Assembly (NCBI GenBank): GCA_043381765.1 | Contig: JBHJMP010000892.1 | Coordinates: 1 to 34,818 of the forward strand | Length of the DNA: 34,818 nucleotides | Direction: 5' to 3' | Source of the DNA: Collodictyon triciliatum | Taxonomy: Eukaryota > CRuMs | The notes under the pieces: generated by a model | What the model was told of the DNA's origin: nothing | Databases searched by the model: none | The model's input: the letters and a program-made list of their open reading frames with translations, nothing else | Translations under genes and position numbers: made by a program | Part shown: positions 33,183-34,818 of the stretch, one piece after another | How the letters are laid out: each line of letters opens with the position of its first letter | How positions within the stretch are numbered: the stretch's first letter is position 1

Positions 33183-34397
33183 CTATGACTTTGGGAGATT
33201 CCCGATTGCGCTCACTTTGTGGATTGTAATGAAATCGTCCCATCCAGAGATGATTGTGATTTTCAGATAACGAGCAACAAGGCCAGTAATCTGTGATTTT
33301 TTTGTCATTGTATTGATAAAGTTAATTTTTGACTTTTTATGTCCCTTTTCCTTGTATAGTTTATACTTGAACTTTGAATCAAATGAAGGGGAATATTCTT
33401 AAATAATACCAAAATAAAGATGCTCCTACTCATATACATACTCATACTAATCATTATGACCATAATAGTTGTTTAAAACAAAAAGAAAAATGGATTACCT
33501 CCCTCACTTTGGATTGTAGCTTTCCGGGTGTTTGAGGATACTCTGTAAACCAATTTTATCAAAAATATAAAAAATTACGTAGCAAAGAGTCTTGCGCATT
33601 TTCCTTGTGTGAAATACGATGTGAATCTATAAAATCCGTTTCAAATATACTAACCGTCCATATATACTTTCTCGAAGCTTTGAGGTTGGTTGGCTTCACA
33701 CTTTTGTATGTAAATCTGGCGAACTAGGCAATAGGATCGACAATAAGATTTAGAGTCTCCTTATACATCATCTTCCTGGTTATGAATATTTTTCGAGGGA
33801 ATTATCATCACAGAGATAATAAAAGATTGTGTATTCTTGGCAAATTAATGTGTTTTTCCTCCATATTATTATATTCAAACATTATCGATAAGACGTTCGT
33901 ACTGTTCGCACAGACTATCTTTAAAGACGATATATGAACCGTGGTCCCGAATGCAACTACAATCTCTTGAGGAAACATCCCAGTAGTGGACCAGAAAGTC
34001 TTTGTGTTCCTGGAATTCCAGTGGATAAATCCAATTCACATACCAAAATAAAAAATTTTTTATCAAAGTGAAGTTATGTTTTCAGGTATGCGGAGTGTCT
34101 TCATAAAAGAAGGAAAAGAAGGAAAAGAAGGAAAAGAAGAAATAGAAGAAATAGAAGAAATAGAAGAAATAGAAGAAAAAGAAGGAAAAGAAGAAAAAGA
34201 AGGAAAAGAAGAAAAAGAAGGAAAAGAAGAAAAAGAAGAAAAAGAAGAAAAAGAAGAAAAAGAAGAAAAAGAAGAAAAAGAAGAAAAAGAAGAAAAGAAA
34301 CAAACGGATCGAGAATGTTCTCTGGAGGATTTTGCTCGTCCAGGGAAGTGGCCATGAGAATAGTTGTTCCATTCGACTCGAGTGCAAGATCGGTCAT
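33183..34397 (-). CDS. IFT25: Intraflagellar transport protein IFT25 (HSPB11 family)
   Basis: Exons 34397-34306, 34009-33903, 33723-33655, 33542-33499 and 33290-33183 give 139 aa, close to the 144 aa of human HSPB11. The single domain is a galactose-binding-like jelly roll. The family signature runs across exons 1-2: ATSLDEQNPPENILD then TFWSTTGMFPQE. Later strands VHISSLKIVC, IYIQKCEANQPQSFEKVY, GKLQSKV, ARYLKITIISGWDDF and IHKVSA keep the family order. IFT25 pairs with IFT27 in the IFT-B complex, which moves cargo along cilia. Exon 1 begins at the family's usual start. Intron 1 holds a long GAAAAA-type repeat. Weaker alternatives (a WD-like reading of exon 2, a stop at 33058) were dropped because the family alignment fails. 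Confidence 0.92.
34100..34298. repeat. GAAAAA/GGAAAA-type hexamer microsatellite in IFT25 intron 1
   Basis: A purine-only tract of about 200 bases in several sub-blocks (GGAAAA, GAAATA, GAAAAA). In the IFT25 transcript it is a pyrimidine tract starting within about 10 bases of the donor at 34305. Long open frames through it on both strands are repeat translations. Confidence 0.93.
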
Positions 34398-34602
34398 TCT
34401 TTTATGGTGCGGCTCAGAAAACAACTCCTTAGTCTACTGCAACTTTCGATATGACTTGCAGTGGAGTGTACAACAGATTAGTTACAGCAAAACGTCAGGA
34501 AACCCAGCGTGTTATGAGAAGCAGATCATCAGAATATTTGGGAAGGGAACAGAGTAAACTTGTTGTTGTTTATGTTGTTGTTTATGTTGTTGTTGTTGTT
34601 TA

Positions 34603-34655
<53 letters not shown>

Positions 34656-34722
34656 TTGTTTATGTTGTTTATGTTGTTTATGTTGTTTATGTTGTTTATG
34701 TTGTTTATGTTGTTGTTGTTTA

Positions 34723-34783
<61 letters not shown>

Positions 34784-34818
34784 GCTATAACCCTGCGATA
34801 AAGTGTTATTCACCTGAT
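34398..34818. other. IFT25 upstream region with a (TTG)n/(TTTATG)n microsatellite
   Basis: The first 160 bases upstream of the IFT25 start contain no recognised exon, and an untranslated leader is likely. From 34558 to about 34785 the sequence is TTG trinucleotides mixed with TTTATG/TTGTTTATG units. Six-frame readings of it (poly-Asn, poly-Val, poly-Leu) are artefacts of the repeat. The last 30 bases hold nothing recognisable. Confidence 0.8.

Noticed and set aside
33058-33243. IFT25 ending at 33058 after an extra splice
   Set aside because: It needs a frame in which the conserved ISGWDDF...IHKVSA strand is lost; the unspliced frame to TAG 33183 matches the family in length and order.
33875-34066. 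WD-repeat-like reading of IFT25 exon 2 (HYWDVSS...) ending at 33875
   Set aside because: The other phase gives TFWSTTGMFPQE, the IFT25 signature, and splices cleanly to all later exons.
34082-34813. Poly-Phe, Glu-Lys, poly-Asn and poly-Val open frames at the right end
   Set aside because: All arise from purine and TTG microsatellites in and upstream of IFT25 intron 1.
1-34818. Search for tRNA, rRNA, CRISPR arrays, transposase or reverse transcriptase genes
   Set aside because: None seen. The spaced direct repeats found are pairs, not arrays, and no mobile-element protein motif appears on either strand.

Overview
The window is nuclear DNA of an intron-rich eukaryote. Every protein gene recognised is cut by short GT-AG introns rich in T-runs, A-runs and microsatellites, exons are clearly more GC-rich than introns, and there are no bacterial-style operons. 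I rebuilt the genes by hand: each splice site was accepted only if it kept the reading frame and the family motif intact, and each model totals an exact multiple of three. The organism is probably a protist. A gene for the ciliary transport subunit IFT25 implies a lineage that builds, or recently built, cilia or flagella. Receptor kinase/cyclase fusions would fit an amoeboid or flagellate protist, but no lineage can be fixed from this sequence alone.

Left part, + strand. 1-251: an octamer microsatellite and a possible first coding exon of a gene leaving the window leftwards. 1696-6230: a class I cyclic nucleotide phosphodiesterase with a six-helix membrane domain (14 exons, 839 aa). 6729-7901: a four-helix membrane protein with claudin/PMP22-like topology (3 exons, 190 aa). 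8274-11661: an ankyrin-TPR protein with an Hsp70/Hsp90-type carboxylate clamp (10 exons, 430 aa).

Middle and right, - strand. 12533-15823: a NEK-family kinase with a DLG motif and an uncertain 3' end beside an assembly gap. 16856-31606: one very large gene (53 exons, 2512 aa). Its product has a signal peptide, 12 kelch motifs, a CUB-like domain and a Cys-rich module, then the same series again, one membrane helix, a TKL-type kinase, a class III nucleotide cyclase and a second TKL-type kinase. 33183-34397: IFT25 (5 exons, 139 aa).

How they may work together: the giant receptor has cyclase residues of the adenylyl type, so it probably makes cAMP in response to an extracellular ligand, while the membrane phosphodiesterase 10 kb away would destroy it. 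Kinase domains on both sides of the cyclase suggest phosphorylation-controlled output. The NEK kinase and IFT25 are both cilium- and cell-cycle-type genes. The shared pathway is an inference from families, not something the DNA proves.

Other structure: microsatellites placed just behind 5' splice sites, many T-run/A-run junctions in introns, and three micro-insertions sharing a core and flanked by 12-17 bp direct repeats. One of these duplicates the splice donor ahead of the cyclase exons.
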